NCBI GenBank assembly: GCA_031277915.1
Contig: JAITLL010000016.1
Coordinates: 1-54,615, forward strand
Length of the DNA stretch: 54,615 nucleotides
DNA from: Acinetobacter sp.
GTDB taxonomy: Bacteria > Pseudomonadota > Gammaproteobacteria > Pseudomonadales > Moraxellaceae
Direction: 5' to 3'
Made by a program: the position numbers and the translations under genes. The notes under the pieces were generated by a model. That model did not search any database. It was given only the letters and a program-made list of their open reading frames with translations, and was not told where the DNA came from. Of the stretch, positions 25,749 to 34,891 are shown piece by piece; position 1 is the first letter of the stretch, and each line of letters starts with the position of its first letter.

Positions 25749-28112
25749 CTATTTTTTAGCAGCAACCATTTGCTTATAAACATCTCGGAAAATTTCATAA
25801 TCAATAAATTCATTATGTTCAGGTTTTAACTTCTGAATTGTTTTTTCCGTAAGCTGTTGTTTACGAGCAGCCACATAAACGTTCCCTAAAATATCAGCCG
25901 TTTCCGATAACAAATGCTTGTCTTCAGCAGAAACACCGTTTTGTTTTTCAAATTCTAACTGATACTGTTTTGAGAAAAGTTGGGCTGGCTGTTTATATTG
26001 CTTCTGTAGTTTCTGCCAAGCTTCACGCCCTGCTTTACCTTGCATAGTCTCTATCACAATATGATCTACAGCACGACCTAACTCATGGTCAAACTGTTCA
26101 TCTTGCTCAAGATGATGCTTTTTCTGTAAAGTTGTAATACGTTCTAAAGCTTTTCCTTGAGGATTATAGGTATCTTCCTCAGAGAACCAGTAAGCATAAA
26201 CCTCAGCAATTTCTTGTAACTGTTGAACCGAGTAATACTTAATATATGACGGTTTTTCAGCAGTCAATTTGGCAATAAATACTGCTTTATAAGTTTTGTC
26301 ATAAGCATGTGTTGCATCATAAGTTTTATCAGCTAGTACCGCTAAATTCGCATCTAAATCTTGTACATCACTATGTGTGCCTACCGGATGTTCTAAAACA
26401 TCACCCTGCCCAATTTTTTCACTAAAGCCTTTGATAAAGTTTTCCAACATAGAACCTTTACTTGCTTCAGCTACAGACTTGGCTTGTTTAAGCTGCTGTT
26501 GATCAATTGAGGTTGCTTTACCATAGTTTAAAATTTGCATATCCGCTTTAATATTGAAGCTGTGTTTAAACTCAACTGGTGTATAAGCAACATCATAAGC
26601 CATGTTCACTGCACGGCCTTTGTCATCTAAAGCCACGTCAATCGTAATTGGATTCCTTTGCTTCGGTAAAGCTTGTTCAATCTCGACCTTATGTTTTAGC
26701 CATAAAGCTTTGAATGCTTCATCATTGATAAACTGATTTTGGTTATAAACTTCAAAAGTTTGCTTTAAAGCATCTTGACGGGACTTAATCTGAGCTTTTT
26801 CAGTACTTGCAGCACTCTGGTCTAGCACGTCAATGCCATAGACTTGGCAATAATTAATATCGCCTAAAGCAACAGGTTTCTTCAGTGTTTTTAATTCAAT
26901 ACATTGATCTTCAGTGAGTGTTGCTGTCTCTTCCCCTTGTGCAGTCAGCACCTCGTCTGCTACAGCTTCATCACTGGCATTATCTTCATCTGTTGAAGCA
27001 GATGCATCCATAGCAGCTGCCACAGCTTCTTTTGCAGCAGGAGTATCAGCACCCTCTTCATCACCATATTCAGAAGATAATGCATGACCAAAGTGAGTAT
27101 TAACAAGTGAATAAAGTTGTTGACTCACAGCAGCGGCATCAGCAGAAGAAATCTTTTGTTCTTCTTTTTTATTCGAAGCGCCTTTTTTTGCCTCAGAAGC
27201 AGCAAGCTCGTTGGCTACCTTTTCAGCCATCTTTTGGTTATCGAAACCTAAAACACTTTTTTGCAGATATTTATCATTGACTTGGCCGTATAACTCAACC
27301 TCTAAAAGCAACTCTTCAATAGTGGTTTTCAAACGAATTTTATCAACAGCCCCAGCCTTACGATCAGTATCTGTCAGAGATACACGTTGTAAGTTTTGCG
27401 GGTCAGCCAAACGATAGGAAACTGCACTAGAAGCTTTAAGATATTCAACAAACTTCATCATATCGACATTTTTAAAGAAGTCTTTATATTTTGAGAAATC
27501 AACATAAGCCAAATTATTTTGATTCTCTTTATTGACTAAATATGGCATCAAACCGAAGTAATTGACGTAAAACTTATAATTTTCCAGATCAAGCACCATT
27601 GGCAATTTTGCCTGAACTAAAAGTGTCGGTTTTTCATATTTCGCAGTCAGGTTAAATGAACCCATTTTTTGACGATAATGAATTGAGCCATCATAGCTAA
27701 ACTGAAGATCATTTAATAAGTTAAATAATACGGTATCAACTTTTTCTGAACGTGCTGATGAGGTAAGGCCCAAATCCCCTTGTTCATTTGCAATTGCTGC
27801 ATATAAAGTCTGTTTCTGCGTTTTACTTAAAGCAACTTTTTGCTCACGTAAATATTGATCGACTTTCTTTTGTAATTCAGCATCAAGCTTAGGTTGATTC
27901 TCAGCTTTTACATTTGTTTTTATTTGTGACGGATCAACAGTAACTTTAAAATTTCCGCGATAATCGTAACTTGGATATTCATACATTGCGTTAACGCTTT
28001 GAATGGCTTTTTGCTCTAAATTCGCAGATGCTACTTGTGGTCGCACACCGTGTTGTGCACATGCCGTCAAGCCCAAACTAAACAAACATAAACTGAGATA
28101 TTTTAAATGCAT
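25749..28112 (-). CDS. Large lipoprotein of unknown function (787 aa)
   Basis: A lipoprotein signal peptide ends in the lipobox LTAC with the lipidated Cys at residue 18, so the protein is exported and membrane anchored; Ala at +2 fits outer-membrane sorting. The mature part is mainly soluble alpha/beta sequence. A central acidic Ala/Glu/Asp-rich linker around residues 350-400 separates an N-terminal half from a C-terminal half that is helical and rich in Lys, Gln and Glu. I do not recognise a domain. It is monocistronic, convergent with aroE and divergent from the acyl-CoA dehydrogenase gene 256 bases away. It looks like a core gene by composition. Confidence 0.82.
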   Translation of the reverse strand: MHLKYLSLCLFSLGLTACAQHGVRPQVASANLEQKAIQSVNAMYEYPSYDYRGNFKVTVDPSQIKTNVKAENQPKLDAELQKKVDQYLREQKVALSKTQKQTLYAAIANEQGDLGLTSSARSEKVDTVLFNLLNDLQFSYDGSIHYRQKMGSFNLTAKYEKPTLLVQAKLPMVLDLENYKFYVNYFGLMPYLVNKENQNNLAYVDFSKYKDFFKNVDMMKFVEYLKASSAVSYRLADPQNLQRVSLTDTDRKAGAVDKIRLKTTIEELLLEVELYGQVNDKYLQKSVLGFDNQKMAEKVANELAASEAKKGASNKKEEQKISSADAAAVSQQLYSLVNTHFGHALSSEYGDEEGADTPAAKEAVAAAMDASASTDEDNASDEAVADEVLTAQGEETATLTEDQCIELKTLKKPVALGDINYCQVYGIDVLDQSAASTEKAQIKSRQDALKQTFEVYNQNQFINDEAFKALWLKHKVEIEQALPKQRNPITIDVALDDKGRAVNMAYDVAYTPVEFKHSFNIKADMQILNYGKATSIDQQQLKQAKSVAEASKGSMLENFIKGFSEKIGQGDVLEHPVGTHSDVQDLDANLAVLADKTYDATHAYDKTYKAVFIAKLTAEKPSYIKYYSVQQLQEIAEVYAYWFSEEDTYNPQGKALERITTLQKKHHLEQDEQFDHELGRAVDHIVIETMQGKAGREAWQKLQKQYKQPAQLFSKQYQLEFEKQNGVSAEDKHLLSETADILGNVYVAARKQQLTEKTIQKLKPEHNEFIDYEIFRDVYKQMVAAKK

Positions 28113-28368
28113 AACCTTTTTTAGACCTTATTGCTTTATCTTTTTAGCAAAACTTGCTAAAAATAAGAAAATTAGTTGTTTTTTCACATAAAAGTATAAG
28201 ATCTGACTTTAGCAGAAAACACCATTTCAAGTGTATTTATTTTCGACAAAATTCGCTTTTCTGACATCCCTTTCGGGTGTGATTAACATTGTATTTTTAT
28301 CATGTGAGTGAATAATCAAATCATCGATTCAGATAATCCCACAATGTCTTACAATTAGGATTAAAGCC

Positions 28369-30192
28369 ATGCCAGCATATAAAGCTCCCCTACACGATAT
28401 CCGCTTCTTAATGAATGAAGTACTAGACTACCCTGCTCACTACAAAACTTTATCAAACGGTGAAAATGCAGACCCAGATACTGTAGATATGATTCTTGAA
28501 GGCGCAGCAGATTATTGTGAAAACGTATTGTCGCCACTTAACCAATCTGGCGATGAAGAAGGCTGCCACTTTGACAACGGCGAAGTTAAAACACCAAAAG
28601 GGTTCAAAGAAGCTTACGACCAATTTGTAATGGGTGGTTGGCAAGGACTTTCTTATCCTGAAGAGTTTGGTGGCCAAGGCCTTCCAATGTCTTTAAACCT
28701 AATTAAATCAGAGATGATGGGTACTGCAAACTGGTCATTTACTATGTACCCAGGTTTAAGCTCAGGTTGTATGAATACCATCTTGCAATTCGGTACAGAT
28801 GAGCAAAAACAAACGTATATGCCCAAGCTTGTTGAAGGAACTTGGAGCGGCACAATGTGCTTAACCGAACCTCAATGTGGTACGGACTTAGGTCAAGTTA
28901 AAACTAAAGCTGAACCTCAAGCAGACGGTACATACAAAATCACAGGCACAAAAATCTTCATTTCTGCGGGTGAACACGATTTAACTGAAAACATTATTCA
29001 TATCGTGCTTGCTCGCCTTCCAGATGCACCAGCAGGTACTCGTGGTATTTCATTGTTTATCGTACCTAAATTCATGCCTACAGCTGATGGTGGTGTGGGT
29101 GAACGCAATGCCGTAACTTGTGGTTCAATCGAACACAAAATGGGTATTCGTGCTTCTGCAACGGCTGTATTAAACTTTGATAATGCAACAGGTTACTTAA
29201 TTGGTGAAGTAAACAAAGGCTTACATGCAATGTTTACCTTCATGAACACAGCACGTATTGGTACTGCGGTTCAAGGTATTGCACATGCTGAGTTATCGTT
29301 CCAAGGTGCTTTACCATATGCTAAAGACCGTATGTCTATGCGTGCCCTTTCTGGTAAGAAAGATCCAGATAAAGTTGCTGATGCAATTATTCATCACGCT
29401 GACGTACGCCGCATGTTATTAACTCAAAAAGCGATCGCTGAAGGCGGTCGCTCAATGATTTACTACGCTGCTCAAATCGCTGACAAAATGACAGATGCTT
29501 TAGCACGTGGTGACCAAGCTGCTTACGAAGACTACGATGACAAACTTGGTTTCTACACACCAATTTTGAAAGGTTTCTTAACTGAACTTGGTTTAGAAGC
29601 TGCTAACCACGGTATGCAAGTTTACGGTGGTCATGGTTATATTAAAGAATGGGGTATGGAGCAAATCGCACGTGATGCACGTATTGCGACCTTATACGAA
29701 GGAACAACTGGTGTTCAAGCACTCGATTTGATTGGTCGTAAAGTACTGTTAAGTTCAAAAGGTAAAGTAGTTCGTGAATATACTGCTGAAATCTTAAAAT
29801 TCTGTGCGACTCATGCGCGTAACAAATACTTACGCCGTTTTGCATGGGACTTAACAAAGCTTTGTGCGCAGTGGAATACGTTAACCGTTCGTATCATGCT
29901 TGCTGCACGTAAAGACCGTGACATCGTGTCTTCTGCTTCTGTAGATTTCTTGATGTTCTCAGGCTATGTCATGATGGCTTATTTCTGGGCACAACAGGCA
30001 GTTGTCGCTTCTGAGAAATTAGAAGCTGGCAATGGCCAAGAAACTGCTGAATTCTATAAAGCAAAAATTAAAGTTGCTGATTTCTACTTTGACCGTTTAT
30101 TACCACGTGCTCAAGGCCATGCAGAATCAATGGTGACGACATCTCGTACACTCACCTCATTACCAGTTGAACACTTTAGCTTTGACTACTAA
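28369..30192 (+). CDS. Acyl-CoA dehydrogenase (607-aa, C-terminal extended type)
   Basis: This FAD-dependent enzyme of fatty-acid beta-oxidation introduces the trans-2 double bond. The FAD-contact motif MCLTEPQCGTDLGQVKTKA and the C-terminal QVYGGHGYIKEWGMEQIARD are present, and the catalytic Glu lies in LYEGTTGVQALDL. The extra C-terminal domain after residue 450 matches the 600-residue acyl-CoA dehydrogenase class (DmdC/AcdA type) rather than the 380-residue class or the 800-residue FadE. It is highly codon-optimised relative to neighbours, suggesting strong expression. Chain-length preference is unknown. Confidence 0.93.
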   Translation: MPAYKAPLHDIRFLMNEVLDYPAHYKTLSNGENADPDTVDMILEGAADYCENVLSPLNQSGDEEGCHFDNGEVKTPKGFKEAYDQFVMGGWQGLSYPEEFGGQGLPMSLNLIKSEMMGTANWSFTMYPGLSSGCMNTILQFGTDEQKQTYMPKLVEGTWSGTMCLTEPQCGTDLGQVKTKAEPQADGTYKITGTKIFISAGEHDLTENIIHIVLARLPDAPAGTRGISLFIVPKFMPTADGGVGERNAVTCGSIEHKMGIRASATAVLNFDNATGYLIGEVNKGLHAMFTFMNTARIGTAVQGIAHAELSFQGALPYAKDRMSMRALSGKKDPDKVADAIIHHADVRRMLLTQKAIAEGGRSMIYYAAQIADKMTDALARGDQAAYEDYDDKLGFYTPILKGFLTELGLEAANHGMQVYGGHGYIKEWGMEQIARDARIATLYEGTTGVQALDLIGRKVLLSSKGKVVREYTAEILKFCATHARNKYLRRFAWDLTKLCAQWNTLTVRIMLAARKDRDIVSSASVDFLMFSGYVMMAYFWAQQAVVASEKLEAGNGQETAEFYKAKIKVADFYFDRLLPRAQGHAESMVTTSRTLTSLPVEHFSFDY

Positions 30193-30213
30193 TGATTTGT
30201 AAATACTGAAATT

Positions 30214-30246
30214 AAAAGAGCGCAATTTATATTGCGCTCTTTTTTA
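30214..30246 (+). terminator. Terminator of acyl-CoA dehydrogenase gene
   Basis: AGAGCGCAAT / ATTGCGCTCT with loop TTAT is followed by T7. A-runs on the left may let it also serve the minus strand. Confidence 0.85.
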
Positions 30247-30263
30247 TTGAATCAAAATTAACT

Positions 30264-30923
30264 CTATTCTTTTTTAAGTATGTAAGCTTTGGTAGGAACA
30301 AAATAATTTTGCTCTAGAAACTCACGATTTCTACCATAATCACTATAAAAGAGTTTTTCTACATTCACAGATAATAGTCGTGCTGAATCAATATTAAAGT
30401 AAAAATTCACATCCGATGTTGGACAATGAATAATTAAATCATGGTCTATGTCATCTACCTTCCACGTTAACGTAGGACACAATTGATTTACAGCAGCACT
30501 TTTAGCACCATCTTTAGTACCTATACGTCCGTAATGAATTACGTTCCAATAAGCAGAACCATCCGCTAATAAATTTAAAATATATTCAGCTTCACCGCTT
30601 TCACAATCGGCAAAAGTATCTGCACAAGAAATTCGCGTATGGTAGCGACCAACGTATTGTAAAGATGTCCCTGACAATTTCTGTATTTGGTCTTGTGAAT
30701 TATTAGGTAAAAAAGTCCGCCCCGCTACGTCATCTAAAGTTTTTACTGCCGAATTATTTTTTATTGAATTATTTTCATGCTTAGATGCTGTCGTGGATAC
30801 AGGAGAATGATCTTTCGATTCTGTATGGTTTACATCACAGGCACTTAACCCCATACATAGGATAATCATCAAACCTAAATGCTTTATTACACAACCAGAC
30901 TGCTTCAAAGATATATACATCAT
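30264..30923 (-). CDS. Lipoprotein with NlpE-like features
   Basis: The signal region ends in LSAC with the lipid Cys at residue 29. After a Ser/Asn/Lys-rich linker, the mature domain shows YVGRYHTRISCADTFADCES followed by AEYILNLLADGSAYW. This arrangement recalls NlpE-type lipocalin-like lipoproteins, in which a Cys-rich loop precedes strands ending in DG. The match is by eye and not strong. Asp at +2 after the lipidated Cys would favour inner-membrane retention in enterobacteria; whether Acinetobacter obeys that rule is uncertain. It is a single gene, convergent with the acyl-CoA dehydrogenase gene. Confidence 0.7.
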   Translation of the reverse strand: MMYISLKQSGCVIKHLGLMIILCMGLSACDVNHTESKDHSPVSTTASKHENNSIKNNSAVKTLDDVAGRTFLPNNSQDQIQKLSGTSLQYVGRYHTRISCADTFADCESGEAEYILNLLADGSAYWNVIHYGRIGTKDGAKSAAVNQLCPTLTWKVDDIDHDLIIHCPTSDVNFYFNIDSARLLSVNVEKLFYSDYGRNREFLEQNYFVPTKAYILKKE

Positions 30924-31162
30924 TTAAGTACGACAGCAATGTTACAAGTTTATCTTTAATCCAAGACTTATTTACTCATAGTAATAAGTTTTAGCCCTGA
31001 AAAAGTGCATTTTAGTTGATGTTTCTTTCATTCCCTTAAATCATTTACATATTTTAACCATTTTTAGTTTGAGTAGGCTTTAATTCATTAATTTTGACTC
31101 CATATTTCTATTAAGCAAGTGAATAAAAATTCCTTGTAACTTATATATTTTAGGAGAAATAA

Positions 31163-31417
31163 ATGGCCAATTCTGGTTTATATCGCTCGAACCGACAAAG
31201 CATGATCGCCGGTGTAATGGGCGGTATTGCTGAACGATTTGGTTGGAACGCAAATTTATTACGCATTGTTTTCGTATTGGTCTCAGTAATGAGTGCGGCT
31301 TTTCCAGGGATTTTAGTGTACTTGGTTTTATGGTTGGTGATTCCTAAAAAACAGCCTGAACAAGTCCAAGGTTACCAGCAACCCGTTCGTACTGTACGAG
31401 AAGAACAAATACATTAA
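31163..31417 (+). CDS. Stand-alone PspC-domain membrane protein (84 aa)
   Basis: A PspC domain covers nearly the whole protein: LYRSNRQSMIAGVMGGIAER, then LLRIVFVLVSVMSAAFPGIL and VYLVLWLVIPKK. PspC proteins are small inner-membrane sensors of envelope stress. No PspA, PspB or PspF gene lies next to it, so it acts outside a classical psp operon. AGGAGA lies six bases before the ATG. The basic tail (PVRTVREEQIH) is cytoplasmic in the expected topology. Confidence 0.88.
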   Translation: MANSGLYRSNRQSMIAGVMGGIAERFGWNANLLRIVFVLVSVMSAAFPGILVYLVLWLVIPKKQPEQVQGYQQPVRTVREEQIH

Positions 31418-31438
31418 ATAACTTAGTTTATTTTGGTC

Positions 31439-31476
31439 GCTACGGTTGCATCCCCTAATCAACCGTAGCTTTTTTT
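31439..31476 (+). terminator. Terminator of the PspC gene
   Basis: GCTACGGTTG / CAACCGTAGC makes a 10-bp stem followed by T7. Confidence 0.88.
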
Positions 31477-31486
31477 ATTCTAAATA

Positions 31487-32614
31487 TTAAAGCTTTCGAT
31501 TTAACTGCTGCTGTAAAGCCGCAATCATATCTGCACGACTAATTATTCCAATCAGTTTACGTTCCTCCACCACAGGAATATAGTTAAACGACTTCTCAAC
31601 AAAGTATGGCACCAAATCTTGAATAGGTTGAGTTGGCAGTACCGTGACTACTCGACGACTCATAATCTGTTTTACGTAATGCTGCCAAGAATTTCTTGGG
31701 TCGGCAGCCCCTTTAAACCATTCTACGACTTCATATAACGCTAAAGTTCCAACCAAATGGTTGTCTGCATTGACCACAGGTAGGCTCATCAAGTTTACTT
31801 GTTTAAACTTATCGAGTGCCTGATGAATATCATCTTCTTCATGTAGTTTGATGACATCACGACTCATAATATCTTGACAGATATATTGATTTACCATGCG
31901 TTCATTGGCATGTTCTTGTGCTTCTAAAATGATTTTTTCTAAATCGTACTGACTAATATCTAAAAGTTCAGTGTGATGCCCTAATGCATACTCAATATCT
32001 TTTGGTTGAATCGATACTTTTTGAGTCGGTGTAGGGTCCTTACTCCGCTCATTTAAATGCGCGGTAACTGGATAATGCCGCCCAATGAACCTATTAAAAA
32101 AGATGGCGAAACCGAGTAAAAGTAACGAGTTGAGTAAAACTGGATAAAAAATAAAATAAAAGCCTAATTTATGAATGGCAGCACCACCCAACACAGCCGT
32201 AATTGCGACTGCACCACTCGGTGGATGTAAAGAGTCGGTAGTCATCATTAAAAATATGGCAAGCCCTACGGCTACACTAAAAGCCGTGGTTAAATCCGGA
32301 ATCCACTGCGCACAAGCCACACCGATAATTCCGGCTAACGTATTACCAACAATCACATTCCATGGTTGAGCCAAGGGACTGGTTGGCACAGCAAACAATA
32401 GAACAGATGAGGCGCCCATTGGAGCGATGTACCAAGCATTAATTCCACCCAGAACATACCAGCTAATTAAGGAAGAAATTGCTAAGCCACACAGCGCTCC
32501 CACGCCGCAAAGCAACCGTTCTTTTAAAGGTAAAACTTTAAAATTTGGTTTTAAAATCTGTAACCATTCTCGCTGTATAACACTCACAGTACACCTTTGG
32601 GGATATGCCGTCAT
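31487..32614 (-). CDS. HPP family membrane protein with two CBS domains
   Basis: The N-terminal part has about four transmembrane helices and the family motif TDSLHPPSGAVAITAVLG. The C-terminal part is a CBS pair: IMSRDVIKLHEEDDI through SLPVVNADNHLVGTL, then IMSRRVVTVLPTQPI through YIPVVEERKLIGIISRADM. HPP proteins have been linked to nitrite transport in plastids and cyanobacteria; CBS pairs usually bind adenine nucleotides and gate transport. The substrate here is unknown. A GTG at 32587 with AAAGG upstream could be a start nine codons downstream of the ATG used here. Confidence 0.88.
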   Translation of the reverse strand: MTAYPQRCTVSVIQREWLQILKPNFKVLPLKERLLCGVGALCGLAISSLISWYVLGGINAWYIAPMGASSVLLFAVPTSPLAQPWNVIVGNTLAGIIGVACAQWIPDLTTAFSVAVGLAIFLMMTTDSLHPPSGAVAITAVLGGAAIHKLGFYFIFYPVLLNSLLLLGFAIFFNRFIGRHYPVTAHLNERSKDPTPTQKVSIQPKDIEYALGHHTELLDISQYDLEKIILEAQEHANERMVNQYICQDIMSRDVIKLHEEDDIHQALDKFKQVNLMSLPVVNADNHLVGTLALYEVVEWFKGAADPRNSWQHYVKQIMSRRVVTVLPTQPIQDLVPYFVEKSFNYIPVVEERKLIGIISRADMIAALQQQLNRKL

Positions 32615-32719
32615 TTATAACGGGCAAAAGTATACGCTCAAAGCCATATAAAGTGCATTTAAATTATATCTTTCAATTATCAGAAAACCTGTTGAACTGA
32701 TCAGCATTAATTTAGAGCT

Positions 32720-33517
32720 TTAATATTCAATTAATTTTTCGTTTAAGTAGCGCCAATAACGTTTCGGTAAATATTGCACATGAAGTTTTATATTCTGGCG
32801 TTCTGTAATATTAACGCTATCAAAATAATCTTTCCAAAGCTGGTCATATAAGACTTCTTGCTCATCTAGCTCAAGTTGAAAGCTTTGACTCATGCCATTT
32901 TTTAAATTACGGTCAACTTCAGAGGCTTCGAGTGAAACTTCATGTACTTCTCTTAAGTCATAATAAATACCAAACTTACGTTGCTCATCATAAATGAGCC
33001 AACGCTGATCTTGATAACACCGTTTAAAATGCGGCTGAATAAGCGGTAAAACATTAAAATCTGGCCGTACTGAACTTAAAAAAAGCTCATCTTTGGTTTT
33101 CTTAAAACGAATAAAAGCCTCCATTCGATGCTTCTCACGCCCGACCTTTTTCTTCCACTGTGCAATTGCTAAAACACTTGGATGCGAATAATCTTTTTCT
33201 ACTGATGAATGACTAGTAAACACATAAATACAGTAGTTAAATAAGTGTTGATAAGCATCTAAAGATTCAGATAAATAAACAAAATAAAATTGTTTTAACG
33301 AAGAGGATGAAAGTTTTTTTTGTAGCGCAGACCACACACGCTCAGCATGCTGTTCGTTATTTGAAACCTCAATTTTATCGGCAAATAAGCCATGTTGAGC
33401 CGTATCATTCAAACAGAGTCTGACCTGTAATTCTTTAAATTGAAATGCGCGAAAAACACAGCTCAGTAGTCCCACCATTGAACCATCAAAATAGTAAGCG
33501 ATTTCATCATTAAACAT
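32720..33517 (-). CDS. DUF4130/TIGR03915-type putative DNA-repair partner protein
   Basis: The start MFNDEIAYYFDGSMVGLLSC with a following Phe/Lys-rich segment fits the DUF4130 family (TIGR03915), which is genetically paired with a radical-SAM protein. Many members carry a C-terminal uracil-DNA-glycosylase-like domain; this 265-residue protein ends at ...RYWRYLNEKLIEY and lacks it. The core LPLIQPHFKRCYQDQRWLIYDEQRKFGIYYD is intact. The gene begins two bases after the stop of the radical-SAM gene, so they are translationally coupled. The biochemical role is unproved. Confidence 0.82.
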   Translation of the reverse strand: MFNDEIAYYFDGSMVGLLSCVFRAFQFKELQVRLCLNDTAQHGLFADKIEVSNNEQHAERVWSALQKKLSSSSLKQFYFVYLSESLDAYQHLFNYCIYVFTSHSSVEKDYSHPSVLAIAQWKKKVGREKHRMEAFIRFKKTKDELFLSSVRPDFNVLPLIQPHFKRCYQDQRWLIYDEQRKFGIYYDLREVHEVSLEASEVDRNLKNGMSQSFQLELDEQEVLYDQLWKDYFDSVNITERQNIKLHVQYLPKRYWRYLNEKLIEY

Positions 33518-33519
33518 GG

Positions 33520-34782
33520 CTAAAACCCAAGGCTTAATTGGGGCGAGAGTTGCTGCACATATTTCGAGGAACCCTGCGTTAAAATCTGCTGCCGAATGAA
33601 ACTTGAAGAAAGTTCTTTTTGGAACTTTGGACTGTCTTCACAGCGAATAAAGAATTTTGCACGCTGATAAGCTACGCCGAGTTTTTTAAGTAAATCGATA
33701 TGGATTTTTCCAAAATGACGAGCCTGCACAATTTTCTTAGCTGATTTCACTCCAATGCCCGGCACACGCAAAATCATTTGATAATCGGCACGATTTAAAT
33801 CTACTGGAAACTGTTCAGGATGCCTTAACGCCCAGCTTAATTTCGGGTCTACATCCAAATCTAAATTCGGGTGTTTTTCATTGACGATTTCACTGACCTG
33901 AAAACCATAAAAACGCATCAGCCAGTCACTTTGATAGAGTCGATTTTCCCGAAGCAATGGCGGTGTAGAACCCACTGCTGGCAAGTAATTATTTTCAGTA
34001 TTAATTGGGATATAACCCGAAAAATAAACGCGTTTGAGTTTAAATTCTTTATAGTGCTTGTCTGCCATAAACAAGACATCTTGGTCTGACTCTTGATGTG
34101 CTCCCACTACCATTTGAGTGGTCTGCCCTGCTGGTACATATTTCGGCACATGCTTAATGATTTGTCGTTCATCTTTTAGTTGAATAAGCCTGTCACGCAC
34201 TAACCCTAAATCTTTTTGCACTTCCTGATGTGATTTTTCTGGCGCAAAAGTTTTTAGTCCAATTTCGGTCGGCATCTCTAAATTAATACTCATACGATCC
34301 GCATATAAACCTGCTTCATGAATCAGTTCAGGCGACGCACCTGGAATGGTTTTTAAATGAATATAACCATTAAAGTTTTCTTCAAGGCGCAACTTCTTCA
34401 CCACTTGCAGCATACGCTCCATCGTATGATCGGCTGATTTAAAAATACCTGAGCTTAAAAATAAGCCTTCAATATAATTCCGGCGATAAAAATTAATGGT
34501 TAAGTCCACCACCTCTTGCACCGTAAATGCTGCACGTTGAACGTCATTAGAACGACGTGAAACACAATAAGCGCAGTCAAAAATACATACATTACTAAAT
34601 AGAATTTTTAAGAGAGATACACAGCGGCCATCTTCTGTATAGCTGTGGCAAATTCCTGAATGACTGGCATCCCCCAGACCTTTATCTTTATTTTTACGGT
34701 CACTGCCACTTGATGAACAAGACACATCATATTTAGCAGCATCGGCAAGAATCTGTAGTTTTTCTCGAATGCGATCAGACAT
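33520..34782 (-). CDS. Radical SAM putative DNA modification/repair protein (TIGR03916 type)
   Basis: The radical-SAM cluster motif CxxxCxxC is formed by C66, C70 and C73 (SNVCIFDCAYCVSRR). A second set of Cys (C22, C45, C54) precedes it and could hold another cluster. Near the C-terminus IL RVPGIGVKSAKKIV (residues about 337-352) is a helix-hairpin-helix DNA-binding motif. This combination matches TIGR03916, a radical-SAM family that co-occurs with DUF4130 and uracil-DNA-glycosylase-like domains, and distantly recalls spore photoproduct lyase. 420 residues is typical. It is first in a two-gene operon. Confidence 0.88.
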   Translation of the reverse strand: MSDRIREKLQILADAAKYDVSCSSSGSDRKNKDKGLGDASHSGICHSYTEDGRCVSLLKILFSNVCIFDCAYCVSRRSNDVQRAAFTVQEVVDLTINFYRRNYIEGLFLSSGIFKSADHTMERMLQVVKKLRLEENFNGYIHLKTIPGASPELIHEAGLYADRMSINLEMPTEIGLKTFAPEKSHQEVQKDLGLVRDRLIQLKDERQIIKHVPKYVPAGQTTQMVVGAHQESDQDVLFMADKHYKEFKLKRVYFSGYIPINTENNYLPAVGSTPPLLRENRLYQSDWLMRFYGFQVSEIVNEKHPNLDLDVDPKLSWALRHPEQFPVDLNRADYQMILRVPGIGVKSAKKIVQARHFGKIHIDLLKKLGVAYQRAKFFIRCEDSPKFQKELSSSFIRQQILTQGSSKYVQQLSPQLSLGF

Positions 34783-34891
34783 ATCAAACGACTCATTTAT
34801 GGCATCGTTTAAAAAATATCATTTTGGATTCTTAAATTTAATCCAGTGAAGTACGCTCAGCGTCATGAGGTGACGTTTAAAATAATCTGCT

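Noticed and set aside
28258-28285. Small hairpin ACATCC-CTTTC-GGGTGT upstream of the acyl-CoA dehydrogenase gene
   Set aside because: Only a six-base stem with a G-U pair, about 90 bases from the start codon; not enough to call an operator or attenuator.
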